Assembly: GCA_022448765.1 (NCBI GenBank)
Contig: JAKUTI010000003.1
Coordinates: 1 to 34,397, forward strand
Source of the DNA: Pseudomonadales bacterium
Lineage (GTDB): Bacteria > Pseudomonadota > Gammaproteobacteria > Pseudomonadales > Azotimanducaceae
DNA length: 34,397 nucleotides
Reading direction: 5' to 3'
Shown: one piece after another, positions 1 to 10,491 of the stretch
Numbering within the stretch: the stretch's first letter is position 1
Layout of the letters: each line of letters begins with the position of its first letter
The notes under the pieces: generated by a model
Told to the model about the DNA's origin: nothing
Databases searched by the model: none
What the model saw: the letters and a program-made list of their open reading frames with translations, nothing else
Position numbers and translations under genes: made by a program

Positions 1-1095
1 GCCATGACGCACAAGTACGTGTTCGATTACCAGGAAGGTGAGACGTTTTGGTGCACCGCAGATGTCGGTTGGATTACGGGGCACTCCTATATCGTCTATG
101 GGCCCCTCGCTAACGGTGCAACAACTCTAATGTTCGAGGGAGTCCCCACGTACCCAGATGCTTCTCGATTTTGGCAGGTCGTCGACAAGCACGCCGTAAA
201 TATTTTTTATACGGCTCCCACTGCTCTTCGACAGATCATGGGTCAGGGAAATGAATTCGTCACAACAACATCGAGAGAGTCCTTACGAATTTTAGGAAGC
301 GTGGGTGAACCGATTAATCCCGAGGCTTGGGAGTGGTACCACGAGATAGTAGGTAATCGGCGTTGTCCCATTGTCGACACCTGGTGGCAGACTGAGACAG
401 GAGGAGTCATGATCACACCACTTCCTGGTGCTATCGCGCTCAAACCGGGATCTGCGACACTGCCTTTCTTTGGTATTGTGCCGGCATTGATGGACGAGCA
501 CGGCGTCATAATTGAAGACAAAGAGGCGTCCGGTAACCTCATCATAACGACAACTTGGCCCGGCCAGATAAGAACCGTATACGGAGACCATCAGCGGGTT
601 ATCGATACGTACTACTCCACCTACAAAGGGTTCTATTTCACGGGCGACGGCGCGCGACGAGATCAAGACGGCTATTACTGGATCACGGGTCGCGTCGACG
701 ACGTCATCAACGTGTCCGGGCATCGTATGGGAACCGCGGAGGTCGAAAGTGCGCTCGTTCTCCACGAAGCCGTGGCCGAAGCAGCAGTAGTTGGTTTTCC
801 CCACGAAATCAAAGGAGAAGGTATTTACGCGTACGTAACCTTGATGTCCGGTATTGAACCCACAATCGATTTGCTCGACGATTTGCTAGATCTAGTCAGA
901 GCGGAAATTGGACCGATCGCCAAACCCGACGTGATCCAGTGGGCTCCAGGGCTACCAAAAACACGCTCCGGGAAAATCATGCGGCGCATCTTACGTAAGA
1001 TTGCCGCAAACGAAGTAGACGATCTGGGCGATACATCCACGTTAGCCGAACCCAGTGTCGTCGCGGACCTGTTGAACAACCGACCGGGAACTTAA
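1..1095 (+). CDS. acs: Acetyl-CoA synthetase (AMP-forming), C-terminal part; 5' end outside window
   Basis: Open frame from the window edge; motifs [47 protein letters not shown] and C-terminal [15 protein letters not shown] typical of Acs. Confidence 0.95.
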   Translation, partial: AMTHKYVFDYQEGETFWCTADVGWITGHSYIVYGPLANGATTLMFEGVPTYPDASRFWQVVDKHAVNIFYTAPTALRQIMGQGNEFVTTTSRESLRILGSVGEPINPEAWEWYHEIVGNRRCPIVDTWWQTETGGVMITPLPGAIALKPGSATLPFFGIVPALMDEHGVIIEDKEASGNLIITTTWPGQIRTVYGDHQRVIDTYYSTYKGFYFTGDGARRDQDGYYWITGRVDDVINVSGHRMGTAEVESALVLHEAVAEAAVVGFPHEIKGEGIYAYVTLMSGIEPTIDLLDDLLDLVRAEIGPIAKPDVIQWAPGLPKTRSGKIMRRILRKIAANEVDDLGDTSTLAEPSVVADLLNNRPGT

Positions 1096-1109
1096 TCCGA
1101 AGGAGGACT

Positions 1110-3188
1110 TTAACCCGAACTTTCTACTTCGCGCATCGAGAGCTTGATTCGACCACGTTGGTCAACATCTAGAACTACTACGTCAACGTTCTGGCCTTCT
1201 TCCAGATAGTCTGAAACTTTTTCGACTCGCTCTTCAGCAATTTGAGAAATGTGTAACAACCCATCCTTACCTGGAAGGATGCTTATGAAAGCCCCGAAAT
1301 CGACGATTCGTTCGACACGTCCATTATAAATTTTCCCGATTTCCGCTTCGGCTGTAATTTCCTCAATCATCGATACGGCCGCATTCTTTGACTCGGCGCT
1401 ATCGGCATAAATCCGAACGCTACCATCATCCTCGATATCGATGTCCGCACCCGTTTCTTCTGTAATTCCTCGAATCGTGGCACCGCCCTTACCAATTACA
1501 TCGCGAATTTTATCCGGATGGACTTTCAACACGACCATCGAAGGTGCATTTTCTGATACATCTGCGCGTGGCTCGGAAATGACTTTACTCATCTCGCCCA
1601 AGATGTGAATTCTTGCATCGTGAGCCTGATTGAGGGCATCTTCCATGATGTTCTCTGTCACTCCTTGGATCTTTATGTCCATTTGCAAGGCCGTGACTCC
1701 TCGCATAGTTCCCGCAACCTTAAAATCCATGTCTCCCAAATGATCCTCATCGCCCAAAATGTCAGTAAGCACCGCGTACCGATTTCCGTCTTTAACGAGT
1801 CCCATGGCCACTCCCGCAACGGCGTTGGAGATAGGAACGCCAGCGTCCATTAACGCCAGAGACGTACCACAAACACTCGCCATGGAACTCGAGCCATTAC
1901 TCTCTGTAATTTCGGAGACGACTCGAAGCGTGTATGGGAAGTCATCTTGTTTCGGCAAAACGGCTGCTATACCTCGGCGTGCTAGACGCCCATGCCCAAT
2001 TTCACGTCGCTTCGGCCCGCCCATGAAACCAGCCTCGCCTACACAATAAGGGGGAAAGTTGTAGTGCAACATGAAGTGATCCTTAAAATTCCCTTCCAAG
2101 GCATCGATCATCGCCGCGTCACGCAGAGGCCCAAGCGTCGTCACAACGATGGCTTGGGTCTCCCCACGCTGAAACAATGCCGACCCATGCGTCTTAGGAA
2201 GCGTTCCAACTTCAACACTGATCGGTCGCACCGTCTTGAGATCTCGACCGTCTATGCGAGGTTCACCGTTCAAAACCCGCTCACGAACAATTTTCTTTTC
2301 GAGCTCGCCGAAGGCAGAGGACACATCTTTGGGATCACTTTCTCCTTCAAATTTAACGACGGCATCGTCGCGAAGTTCGTGCACTCGTTTTAGCCGAGTC
2401 TTTTTGTCCGTGACTCGATATGCCTCTCCAAGACCGTCACCGAACGCTTGTCTCACATTGTTCGTTAATTCCTCATTCTCTATCGGCGGGACAAATTCCC
2501 ACGCTTCGTTCCCCACATCCAACGCCATTTCACTTATAGCTTTAATCGCAACTTGCATTTCTTGATGCCCAAAAAGCACCGCCCCGAGCATTTGATCCTC
2601 CGACAATTCGGCAGCTTCCGACTCCACCATCAGCACTGCCGACTCGGTTCCAGCCACAACCATGTTGAGCTTGGAGTCCGCTAACGCCTCGTATCCAGGA
2701 TTGAGAAGATATTGGCCTTGCTCGAGTCCGACCCTTGCTGCGCCGATCGGGCCCGCAAACGGTACGCCCGAAATTGCCAGCGCAGCCGACGTCCCGATCA
2801 TGGAGATAATGTCGGGATCCATATCCTTATCCACTGACATCACAGTAGGTATGACTTGTACTTCGTTCATAAACCCTTTCGGAAACAGTGGGCGAATGGG
2901 ACGGTCTATGAGTCTACATGTCAGGGTTTCTTTTTCGCTGGGACGTCCTTCTCGACGAAAAAAACTGCCGGGGATTTTGCCTGCCGCGTACGTACGCTCT
3001 TGATAGTTAACCGTTAGCGGGAAAAAATCCTGTCCGGGTTTTGCGTCAGGCATCGCGACCACAGTACAGAGAACCACTGTATCTCCCATGCACGCAACCA
3101 CAGCACCCGACGCCTGTTTTGCGACGCTGCCTGCCTCTAGCGAAACTTTGTGTCCACCGTACTCGAACTCTTTTCTAATCTTGTTCAA
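1110..3188 (-). CDS. pnp: Polyribonucleotide nucleotidyltransferase (PNPase)
   Basis: 692 aa; RNase PH repeats, KH ([29 protein letters not shown]) and S1 ([33 protein letters not shown]) domains; TTG start preceded by AGGAGAGG. Confidence 0.97.
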   Translation of the reverse strand: MNKIRKEFEYGGHKVSLEAGSVAKQASGAVVACMGDTVVLCTVVAMPDAKPGQDFFPLTVNYQERTYAAGKIPGSFFRREGRPSEKETLTCRLIDRPIRPLFPKGFMNEVQVIPTVMSVDKDMDPDIISMIGTSAALAISGVPFAGPIGAARVGLEQGQYLLNPGYEALADSKLNMVVAGTESAVLMVESEAAELSEDQMLGAVLFGHQEMQVAIKAISEMALDVGNEAWEFVPPIENEELTNNVRQAFGDGLGEAYRVTDKKTRLKRVHELRDDAVVKFEGESDPKDVSSAFGELEKKIVRERVLNGEPRIDGRDLKTVRPISVEVGTLPKTHGSALFQRGETQAIVVTTLGPLRDAAMIDALEGNFKDHFMLHYNFPPYCVGEAGFMGGPKRREIGHGRLARRGIAAVLPKQDDFPYTLRVVSEITESNGSSSMASVCGTSLALMDAGVPISNAVAGVAMGLVKDGNRYAVLTDILGDEDHLGDMDFKVAGTMRGVTALQMDIKIQGVTENIMEDALNQAHDARIHILGEMSKVISEPRADVSENAPSMVVLKVHPDKIRDVIGKGGATIRGITEETGADIDIEDDGSVRIYADSAESKNAAVSMIEEITAEAEIGKIYNGRVERIVDFGAFISILPGKDGLLHISQIAEERVEKVSDYLEEGQNVDVVVLDVDQRGRIKLSMREVESSG

Positions 3189-3207
3189 TTGCCTCTCCTA
3201 TAGCGGG

Positions 3208-3477
3208 CTATCTTCTGAGTCCCAAGCGCTCAATAAGCGCGGCATAACGTTTTCGATCCTTGCCTCTAAGATAATCTAGAAGTTTCCTTCTTTGATTGAC
3301 CATCCGAATTAATCCCCGACGGGAATGGTGATCTTTCGTGTGATCACGAAAATGTTCCTGCAGGGAATTTATGTTCTGTGACAGTAACGCTACCTGAACT
3401 TCTGGCGATCCGGTGTCGTTATCACTCAATCGATATTCTTCTACGATCCTATTTTTTTCTTCGGCACTAAGAGCCAT
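3208..3477 (-). CDS. rpsO: 30S ribosomal protein S15
   Basis: 89 aa, S15 signature ([39 protein letters not shown]); adjacent to pnp and truB. Confidence 0.98.
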   Translation of the reverse strand: MALSAEEKNRIVEEYRLSDNDTGSPEVQVALLSQNINSLQEHFRDHTKDHHSRRGLIRMVNQRRKLLDYLRGKDRKRYAALIERLGLRR

Positions 3478-3488
3478 CAGATTTCTCC

Positions 3489-3526
3489 AATATGCTTAAA
3501 ATACGGAAGGTGGAACCACGCATATT
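3489..3526 (-). promoter_or_regulatory. Inverted repeat in rpsO leader (candidate S15 translational control structure)
   Basis: AATATGC (3489-3495) / GCATATT (3520-3526), 7 bp perfect, with nested GTGGTTCCAC, ending at the rpsO Shine-Dalgarno (GGAG). Confidence 0.4.
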
Positions 3527-4458
3527 TACAGTTCCCTTCCTCCGAAAATGAGGCGACGCGGCGCTATGCGACCGTCCTCAATAATTTCTCCCATCCCCAA
3601 AAACCATTCATCGTTAGCGTTAGCACCCGACTCACGCAATTGAACCCAACCTTCGGCGGGTGCGTGCGGTACCACAACCGGTTGACCTTGCCGTAGATAG
3701 TACGCCGAAGCTTCACTCAAACGAACGCTCGGCCATTGGCTTACTGCACTCGAAACAGGAGCGAGCAACGTGTCTAGTCGACCCTCGGTCCGAGCACTTT
3801 CAATTTCGCCCAATGTCACCGAATCTGATTCCTTGAAGGGTCCTGCCACGAGCCGGCGTAATTCCACAACGTGAGCCCCGCATTTCAGTTGTTCACCGAG
3901 ATCGTCCGCTATGGTCCTAACATACGTGCCCTTACTGCAGTGCACTTGCAACGTTATTTCAGACCCCAGGAACGTTAACAATTCGATGGAATAAACGGTT
4001 ATCCGTCGTGATTCTCTCTCGACGTCAACACCTTCTCGAGCATACTGATAAAGAGGTTTCCCCTGGTACTTAATCGCTGAGTACATGGAAGGAATCTGGT
4101 CGATTTCTCCTCGGAAACCCTCCAGCGCTTGCTCGACGCGATCCTCGGTAACATTTTCGATACTCCGCCGTTTAACTATGTCGGCGTCCGCATCACCGCT
4201 TGCCGTCCGAATACCCAATTTAAGTTTCACCCAGTATGTCTTGTCGGAAGTAAGCAAGAACCTGGAAAACTTGGTCGCCTCTCCAAAACAAAGGGGCAAT
4301 ACTCCGGTCGCCAGTGGATCAAGACTCCCCGTGTGCCCAACTTTTCGCGCTCCAAATAACGACTTGACACGTTGGACCGCTGCGCTGGAAGTTATGCCCT
4401 GCGGTTTATCCAAAACAATAACTCCGCTGACATCTCGACCTTTTCGACTACGCCCCAT
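3526..4458 (-). CDS. truB: tRNA pseudouridine(55) synthase TruB
   Basis: GVIVLDKPQGITSS, HTGSLDPLATGVLPLCFGEATKFS motifs; position in rbfA-truB-rpsO cluster. Confidence 0.97.
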   Translation of the reverse strand: MGRSRKGRDVSGVIVLDKPQGITSSAAVQRVKSLFGARKVGHTGSLDPLATGVLPLCFGEATKFSRFLLTSDKTYWVKLKLGIRTASGDADADIVKRRSIENVTEDRVEQALEGFRGEIDQIPSMYSAIKYQGKPLYQYAREGVDVERESRRITVYSIELLTFLGSEITLQVHCSKGTYVRTIADDLGEQLKCGAHVVELRRLVAGPFKESDSVTLGEIESARTEGRLDTLLAPVSSAVSQWPSVRLSEASAYYLRQGQPVVVPHAPAEGWVQLRESGANANDEWFLGMGEIIEDGRIAPRRLIFGGREL

Positions 4459-4873
4459 TTAAAGTTTCCGAGCGCGGTACGCAGTCATCTCGTCCATGAT
4501 CGGAAGCTACCGCCCGATCAATTAATGCTTCGAGCTCAGGGCCACTTTGGATCAAGTCATCGTAATGGAAGCGTAGTGCAGGAGTGGTCCGCATACCATG
4601 GCGTCTGGCTAAAACCGAACGCAGGAAGCCGGCGGCACCTTGCAGTGCGCGCAGGACCTCATCTTTATCTTTTTCTTGTTGAGCCGAAACGGTAGTGAAA
4701 TAGACATCAGCATAAGAGAGGTCCCTACTAACTACGACGTCCGTGATAGACAACATGCCAACCCTTGGATCGCGCATTTCACGTTGAACGGCTTCCGCGA
4801 GTTCCTTACGCAAAAAGTCTCCAACACGAAGCTCTCGGCCACTTGTCCGGTGTTCACGCGAAGCCAGTTTCAC
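4448..4873 (-). CDS. rbfA: 30S ribosome-binding factor RbfA
   Basis: RbfA-like ([40 protein letters not shown]); GTG start overlaps infB stop (GTGA). Confidence 0.95.
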   Translation of the reverse strand: MKLASREHRTSGRELRVGDFLRKELAEAVQREMRDPRVGMLSITDVVVSRDLSYADVYFTTVSAQQEKDKDEVLRALQGAAGFLRSVLARRHGMRTTPALRFHYDDLIQSGPELEALIDRAVASDHGRDDCVPRSETLNGA

Positions 4874-7446
4874 AGCGCTCTTGCAACTTCTGAGGTGTCA
4901 AAAACTTCAATTTTGTCACCCGATCGAACATCGTTATAGTTACGCACGCCGATACCACACTCAAGGCCATTTCTAACCTCGCCTACATCATCTTTGAATC
5001 GCCGAAGTGACTCTAATTCGCCTTCGTAGATCACAACATTCTCTCTCAATACGCGGATGCTTTTGTTACGAAACATGGTTCCTTCGACCACCATACAACC
5101 CGCTATTTGGCCGTATCTCGGAGATTCGAATACATCCCGCACTTCCGCAGTACCTACGATTTCTTCACGAATCTCCGGAGCCAGCATACCTTCTAGTATC
5201 GTCTTAACATCGTCGAGCAATTCGTAGATGACACTGTAATACCTGAGTTCGATCCCTTCTTTCTCGATCAATTCTTTCGCTGAATTATCCGCCCTTACAT
5301 TAAAACCAAAAACGACCGCATCGTAAGTCATAGCCATCGTGGCATCCGATTCGGATATGCCCCCTACACCCGAGCCCAGCACATTTACCTGCACTTCCTC
5401 ATTGCCAATCTCGGCAAAAGATTGCGTTATAGCCTCGAGGGAACCACGTACATCTGTCTTTAAAACCAATTTGAGGATTCTTTTTTCACCTTTCCCAAGG
5501 TTTGCAAACATATTGTCTAACTTGGCCGCTTGCTGCAGTGCTTGACGCTGTTCTTGACTCCGATCGGCACGAAACTCCGCTAGTTCTCGGGCACTTCGAT
5601 CGTCTGCTGTCACTGAGAAGTCATCGCCCGCATCAGGAGTTCCGTTTAATCCAAGAACCTCGACCGGCATGGATGGACCAGCACTCACTATGGTCTGACC
5701 CTGGTCGTTCACTAGAGCTCTTACTTTGCCGAATGTCTCTCCTGCAATAATTACGTCGCCTTGGCACAGCGTTCCGTTCTGGACTAAGACGGGTGCTACT
5801 GGTCCTCGTCCTCGTTCTAATTTTGATTCGATTACAACGCCACGCCCCGGTGCGTCGATGACGGCCTTCAGCTCTAGAATTTCGGCTTGTAAATTCACCG
5901 CCTCAAGAAGCGCTTCAATACCCTCACCCGTTTCGGCAGAAACATTCACAAACTGAGTATCTCCACCCCACTCTTCTGGTATGACGTCAATCGCGGCGAG
6001 TTCGTTTCGAACTCGTTCCGGGTCAGCCCCCTCTAAATCGATTTTGTTGACTGCGACAACTAGCGGCACCTCGGCGGCTTTTGCATGCTGGACAGCTTCC
6101 TCGGTCTGGGGCATGACTCCATCATCCGCAGCGCACACGAGAATGACGACGTCCGTCGCCATCGCGCCACGAGCGCGCATCGCAGTAAACGCCGCGTGAC
6201 CGGGCGTGTCTATGAAAGAAATGTCCCCATGGGGAGTTTCCACAAGGTATGCGCCAATGTGTTGAGTAATTCCGCCCGCCTCACCTGCAACAACACGCGA
6301 CTTCCGTATGTAGTCTAAAAGCGAAGTCTTCCCATGGTCGACATGCCCCATGACCGTTACAACGACGGATCGCGAGACTAGTTCGCCCTCTACTTTCAAG
6401 GACTCTTCTAATTCTTGTTCTATCTGGTCCTCAGCAACAATCCTCACGCTGTGGCCCATTTCCTCGACCACCAAGACAGCGGTGTCTTGATCGATAGTCT
6501 GATTAATAGTTGCCATGACACCCATTCCCATAAGTGTCTTGATAACTTCTCCCGTTTTGACTGACATCCGCTGTGCGAGGTCGCCAACAGAAACCAATTG
6601 ACCAATCTCAACTTCTCTCCGAATTTCGTCTAGCGGCTTGGAGAACTCTCCCCCTTGTTTTTCTTGCTGAAGTGCTACTCGCTGCTTCATCCGGCGAGAT
6701 TCTTTCTTTAATGACAACTCACGCCGACGGGTTCGTTCTCCACTTGGAAGCCCAGACCGATCGCGATCACGATCGCGACTTTGACTCTTGCCCCTTTTAT
6801 TTCCCTTTTCCGCCGCCTGCACCTGCGCCTGCGCCTGCGCCGCGGCTTGGGCAACAGCGTCTATCTCCGCTTTTTCTTCTCTAACTTTTGCTCCCGCAAT
6901 AGATTTCGATTCATCCTTAGCTTGTACCTGTTCGGCATCGGGTTCACTTTCTGCGGCTAACTCCGCCTTTTCTCGCAGTTCAGCTTCTTCCTTTTTGCGA
7001 GTGGCTTCGGCCCTACCTTCTTGTTCAGCTGTTTGTCGACGCTCCTCCTCCAAACGAATCCGCTCCGCTTCGATTTGAAGATGACTCGGATCCGTCACGA
7101 TCTCGGAATCCGACACGCTCGACTCGCCATCTGTTACCGATTCAGTTTCAGCGCGTTTCACGTAGGTCCGTTTACGACGCGTCTCAACTTTTACGCCACG
7201 ACCACCCTTGCCCATTTTCAGAGTGCTCTGAGCGCGTCTTTTCAACGTAATTTTTTTGGGGGAGACGGTTTTAGACTCGGCGCTTTGCCCGCCTTTTAAG
7301 AAAGCCAACAGGCCTTGTTTATCTTCATCCGACACGAGATCGGCTTCTTCGCTCTGAGGTAAGCCGGCCTGGTGCATTTGTTTTAGCAGTTTCTCGATTG
7401 GAACACCGGTGGTCTCAGCGAGTTGTTTTACCGTTACCTCAGCCAT
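4870..7446 (-). CDS. infB: Translation initiation factor IF-2
   Basis: 858 aa; [36 protein letters not shown] GTPase motifs; IF2_N at N-terminus. Confidence 0.98.
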   Translation of the reverse strand: MAEVTVKQLAETTGVPIEKLLKQMHQAGLPQSEEADLVSDEDKQGLLAFLKGGQSAESKTVSPKKITLKRRAQSTLKMGKGGRGVKVETRRKRTYVKRAETESVTDGESSVSDSEIVTDPSHLQIEAERIRLEEERRQTAEQEGRAEATRKKEEAELREKAELAAESEPDAEQVQAKDESKSIAGAKVREEKAEIDAVAQAAAQAQAQVQAAEKGNKRGKSQSRDRDRDRSGLPSGERTRRRELSLKKESRRMKQRVALQQEKQGGEFSKPLDEIRREVEIGQLVSVGDLAQRMSVKTGEVIKTLMGMGVMATINQTIDQDTAVLVVEEMGHSVRIVAEDQIEQELEESLKVEGELVSRSVVVTVMGHVDHGKTSLLDYIRKSRVVAGEAGGITQHIGAYLVETPHGDISFIDTPGHAAFTAMRARGAMATDVVILVCAADDGVMPQTEEAVQHAKAAEVPLVVAVNKIDLEGADPERVRNELAAIDVIPEEWGGDTQFVNVSAETGEGIEALLEAVNLQAEILELKAVIDAPGRGVVIESKLERGRGPVAPVLVQNGTLCQGDVIIAGETFGKVRALVNDQGQTIVSAGPSMPVEVLGLNGTPDAGDDFSVTADDRSARELAEFRADRSQEQRQALQQAAKLDNMFANLGKGEKRILKLVLKTDVRGSLEAITQSFAEIGNEEVQVNVLGSGVGGISESDATMAMTYDAVVFGFNVRADNSAKELIEKEGIELRYYSVIYELLDDVKTILEGMLAPEIREEIVGTAEVRDVFESPRYGQIAGCMVVEGTMFRNKSIRVLRENVVIYEGELESLRRFKDDVGEVRNGLECGIGVRNYNDVRSGDKIEVFDTSEVARAL
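6815..6841. repeat. Short tandem hexamer repeat (GCCTGC-like, about 4 copies) within infB linker
   Basis: gcctgc acctgc gcctgc gcctgc gcc; encodes the AQAQAQ run on the minus strand. Confidence 0.7.
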
Positions 7447-7464
7447 GCGTGTCTCTGCTTAGAA

Positions 7465-8991
7465 TTAGTTTGGCTCTTTGACATCAGTCTCTTCGAACCA
7501 CGGTGCACGAGCCGTCATGATGAGATCAGCCGCTTCGTCTTCGTCCAGATCTTCAACGATTTCAATTAGCTCGGGTATCGCTAATTCTGCCAAGTCCTCC
7601 ATGGAAGTTACGCCAGCTGCCGCCATCGACCTAGCCAACTCGTCGGTCATGCCTTGCATCGTTAACAGATCCTCTTGCGGCTCATTACCATCCCGTTGTT
7701 CTTCCGAAGCAATCGCTCTAGTAAGCATCGCGTCCTTAGCACGATTCCGCAATTCGTCAACGATTTCTTCGTCAAATCCATCGATAGCGCTGAGCTCCTC
7801 GAGCGGTACGTATGCCACCTCTTCAACAGTCGTAAACCCCTCCTCAACAAGCACAGCTGCCACATCCTCATCGACTGATAGTGCAGTCATAAAATTAGCC
7901 ACATATTGTTGGGCCTCATCCTGTTGCTTCTGAACTGCCTCATCTTCGGTCATGATGTTCAGTCTCCAGCCGGTCAATTCGGTAGCAAGCCGGACATTCT
8001 GCCCACCCCGCCCAATCGCTTGCGCAAGGTTATCTTCCGCAACAGCTATATCCATAGAATGCGCGTCTTCATCCATAACAATCGATGCAACTTCCGCTGG
8101 GCTCATCGCATTAATAGCTAGTTGTGCGGGATTCTCATCCCATAAAACTACGTCGACCCTTTCCCCTGCTAGTTCTCCAGAAACCGCCTGGACTCGAGAT
8201 CCTCGCATGCCGACGCATGCTCCCACCGCATCTATTCGCCCATCGTTCGTCGTGACCGCTATCTTCGCCCGCGAACCCGGATCTCTCGCCGCCCCTCGAA
8301 TCTCGATTACGCTTTCCGCAATTTCTGGTACTTCAAGCTTGAAGAGTTCTATCAGCATCGCTGACGAGGTTCGCGTCAAAATGATCTGTGGACCGCGAGC
8401 ATCAGGACGCACTTCAAGAAGAAACGCACGCATACGATCGCCCATACGAAAAGTTTCTCGCGGAATCAGGTGTTCTCGGAGTAAAACAGCCTCCGCATTA
8501 TTACCGAGATCAACGATGACCGAATCGCGCGAGGTTTTCTTGACAATTCCGCTTACTAGCTCGCCAACCCTTGGCATATACTCCTGTATGACCTTTTCTC
8601 GCTCAGCCTCCCGAACTTTCTGCATGATTACTTGGCGAGCAGTTTGAGCAACGATTCGACCAAACGCGACCGATTCAGCCGGCTCTTCCCAAACATCACC
8701 AATCCCAAGACTAGGGTCTTTGTCTTTCGCTTCCTCGGGGGCTAGTTGAGCGTCTGGATTAAAGGGGTCTTCTTCATCTAACTCGCCTGGATCAACCACC
8801 AACCAGGTCCTGAAAGTTTCGTAATCGCCGGTCTCCCAGTCGATTGAAACTCGAAATTCAGCGTCGTCTCGACGCCGCCTTTTCGTTGCTGTCGCAAGAG
8901 CCACCTCGATCGCGTCACAAACAATTTCTTTCGATACACCTTTTTCGTTCGAGACTGAATCTACAGCGCTAAGTATGTCTTTCGTTAGCAT
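7465..8991 (-). CDS. nusA: Transcription termination/antitermination protein NusA
   Basis: Conserved NusA sequence (KVREAEREKVIQEYMPRVGELVSGIVKK..., EIRGAARDPGSRAKIAVTTNDGRIDAVGACVGMRGSRVQ) with two C-terminal acidic repeats; start set to internal ATG (MLTKDILSAVDSVSNEKG) rather than ORF-track TTG at 9009. Confidence 0.96.
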   Translation of the reverse strand: MLTKDILSAVDSVSNEKGVSKEIVCDAIEVALATATKRRRRDDAEFRVSIDWETGDYETFRTWLVVDPGELDEEDPFNPDAQLAPEEAKDKDPSLGIGDVWEEPAESVAFGRIVAQTARQVIMQKVREAEREKVIQEYMPRVGELVSGIVKKTSRDSVIVDLGNNAEAVLLREHLIPRETFRMGDRMRAFLLEVRPDARGPQIILTRTSSAMLIELFKLEVPEIAESVIEIRGAARDPGSRAKIAVTTNDGRIDAVGACVGMRGSRVQAVSGELAGERVDVVLWDENPAQLAINAMSPAEVASIVMDEDAHSMDIAVAEDNLAQAIGRGGQNVRLATELTGWRLNIMTEDEAVQKQQDEAQQYVANFMTALSVDEDVAAVLVEEGFTTVEEVAYVPLEELSAIDGFDEEIVDELRNRAKDAMLTRAIASEEQRDGNEPQEDLLTMQGMTDELARSMAAAGVTSMEDLAELAIPELIEIVEDLDEDEAADLIMTARAPWFEETDVKEPN

Positions 8992-9001
8992 CAAGCTGAC
9001 C

Positions 9002-9478
9002 CTAATCAAATTGAGGCACGATGCGCGCCCGTCTTACCCGCTCGAGCGGAATCAAGTACTCGTCATCGTTGACGGACAAAACTAGCTCACCATTCTCCAC
9101 TCTAACGAGCAGTCCTTCGACTCGTCGACGGCCATCCAACGGAACTTCCAGCCGGATATTCAACCATTGTCCAATATTCATACGAAATTGATCATCTTTG
9201 AACAAGATTCGATCTAACCCAGGCGAGGAGACTTCAAGCGTATACGAATCGTTAAATGAATCGTCGACATCTAGAAGCCCGCTTAATTGACGGCTCACGG
9301 CCTCGCAATCCTGTAACGCAATTCCCGAACCCGAATCAATATAGACACAGACTCTTTCATGCGAACCGACGCCACTAGTATCGATTCCCCACAACTCATA
9401 GCCCATCGCACCAATGGTCGGCGCGATAAGCTCTTCAATATCTCTGACTCGTCTATTCACTAGCTGCCAATGTTCCAC
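9002..9478 (-). CDS. rimP: Ribosome maturation factor RimP
   Basis: 158 aa; GYELWGIDTSGVGSHERVCVYIDSGSGIALQDCEAVSRQLSGLLDVDD; upstream of nusA; exact start uncertain (GTG at 9478 or 9460). Confidence 0.93.
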   Translation of the reverse strand: MEHWQLVNRRVRDIEELIAPTIGAMGYELWGIDTSGVGSHERVCVYIDSGSGIALQDCEAVSRQLSGLLDVDDSFNDSYTLEVSSPGLDRILFKDDQFRMNIGQWLNIRLEVPLDGRRRVEGLLVRVENGELVLSVNDDEYLIPLERVRRARIVPQFD

Positions 9479-9482
9479 TCAC

Positions 9483-9504
9483 AAAAAATGGGCTTACGCC
9501 CATT
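9483..9504 (-). terminator. Intrinsic terminator/attenuator in rimP leader
   Basis: Minus strand AATGGGC-GTAA-GCCCATT followed by TTTT: 7 bp stem, GNRA-type tetraloop, U-tract. Confidence 0.8.
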
Positions 9505-9610
9505 ACCCAATAACAAGCTGCACTCCATAACGACGTGCATGCCCGACAACCTCACTATCGGAGCATTAAATCTCTACCCAACGTAAGGCCCAACTTTGAG
9601 CCTCGCTCGT

Positions 9611-9687
<77 letters not shown>

Positions 9688-9702
9688 TCAGCGAGATGCG
9701 CG

Positions 9703-9731
9703 ATTATAGGTAGCGTCATATCGGGACGCAA
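9703..9731 (-). promoter_or_regulatory. Sigma-70-type promoter for tRNA-fMet
   Basis: -35 TTGCGT (9726-9731), 17 bp spacer, -10 TATAAT (9703-9708), GC-rich CGCGCA discriminator. Confidence 0.7.
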
Positions 9732-9963
9732 TGAAGCAAAAGCGTTATTACATAAACCACTTCTCACAATGCGCTCGGATCTCTATTCGTGACCTGGCAT
9801 CGCCAAAAGATATCGATTTCCTTCATGCGCCTCTAAACACTCAATAAATCTATGCTCGCGTAGAATGTGGTCCAACAAACTTTCAACTGGAACACGCGTA
9901 TTTACCCCGGAACTACCCACCGAACTGGGCGATCTCTTGAGCGGAAGGGCCGCGTCAGAATAT

Positions 9964-10050
9964 TGGTGCCGAAGAGAGGACTCGAACCTCCACGGGCATA
10001 AGCCCACTACCCCCTCAAGGTAGCGTGTCTACCAATTTCACCACTTCGGC
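9964..10050 (-). tRNA. tRNA-Leu (GAG)
   Basis: GCCGAAGTGGTGAAATTGGTAGACACGCTACCTTGAGGGGGTAGTGGGCTTATGCCCGTGGAGGTTCGAGTCCTCTCTTCGGCACCA; long variable arm, encoded CCA. Confidence 0.96.
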
Positions 10051-10056
10051 ATGTGT

Positions 10057-10491
10057 TTACGGTGCAACCGGGCTATCCGACTCAGGATCAATCGGTTGGG
10101 GTGCTAGTGAAGGGAATTCGTCCCCTGGATCCACGTATCCTCTACGATCCTCACTTTCGCTACCGGAAGGAAAATCTCGTCCTGCCTTCAAAGTTGCCTC
10201 TTCCTCGAAGGCATCCGGCATCCCGACCCCTCTAATCATATCCGCCTTTTCTCTGGCAACGTATGCGAGCCCGAAAGCGATAAAGAAAAACCCAATGGCT
10301 AACCATGCCGTTACCTTTGTGATAAACGAAGTTGTCCCTTGTGCTCCAAAAAGCGTGTTGGCTGAGCCACTGCCAAAAGCCGCTCCTATATCCGCCCCTT
10401 TGCCCTGTTGTATAAGCACTACGCCCGTAAGTGCTACCGCATCCAAAATGAGAAGTATCAGTAACAGTGTTTCAAGCGTGTCAATATTCAA
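10057..10491 (-). CDS. secG: Preprotein translocase subunit SecG
   Basis: LTGVVLIQQGKGADIGAAFGSGSANTLFGAQGTTSFITKVTAWLAIGFF signature; TTG start overlapping tpiA stop (TTGA). Confidence 0.95.
   Translation of the reverse strand: MNIDTLETLLLILLILDAVALTGVVLIQQGKGADIGAAFGSGSANTLFGAQGTTSFITKVTAWLAIGFFFIAFGLAYVAREKADMIRGVGMPDAFEEEATLKAGRDFPSGSESEDRRGYVDPGDEFPSLAPQPIDPESDSPVAP

Noticed and set aside
292-804. 170-aa minus-strand ORF
   Set aside because: Antisense to the well-supported acs coding sequence
7952-8647. 231-aa plus-strand ORF
   Set aside because: Entirely antisense to nusA; low-complexity Ser/Arg/Ile composition and no recognisable domain
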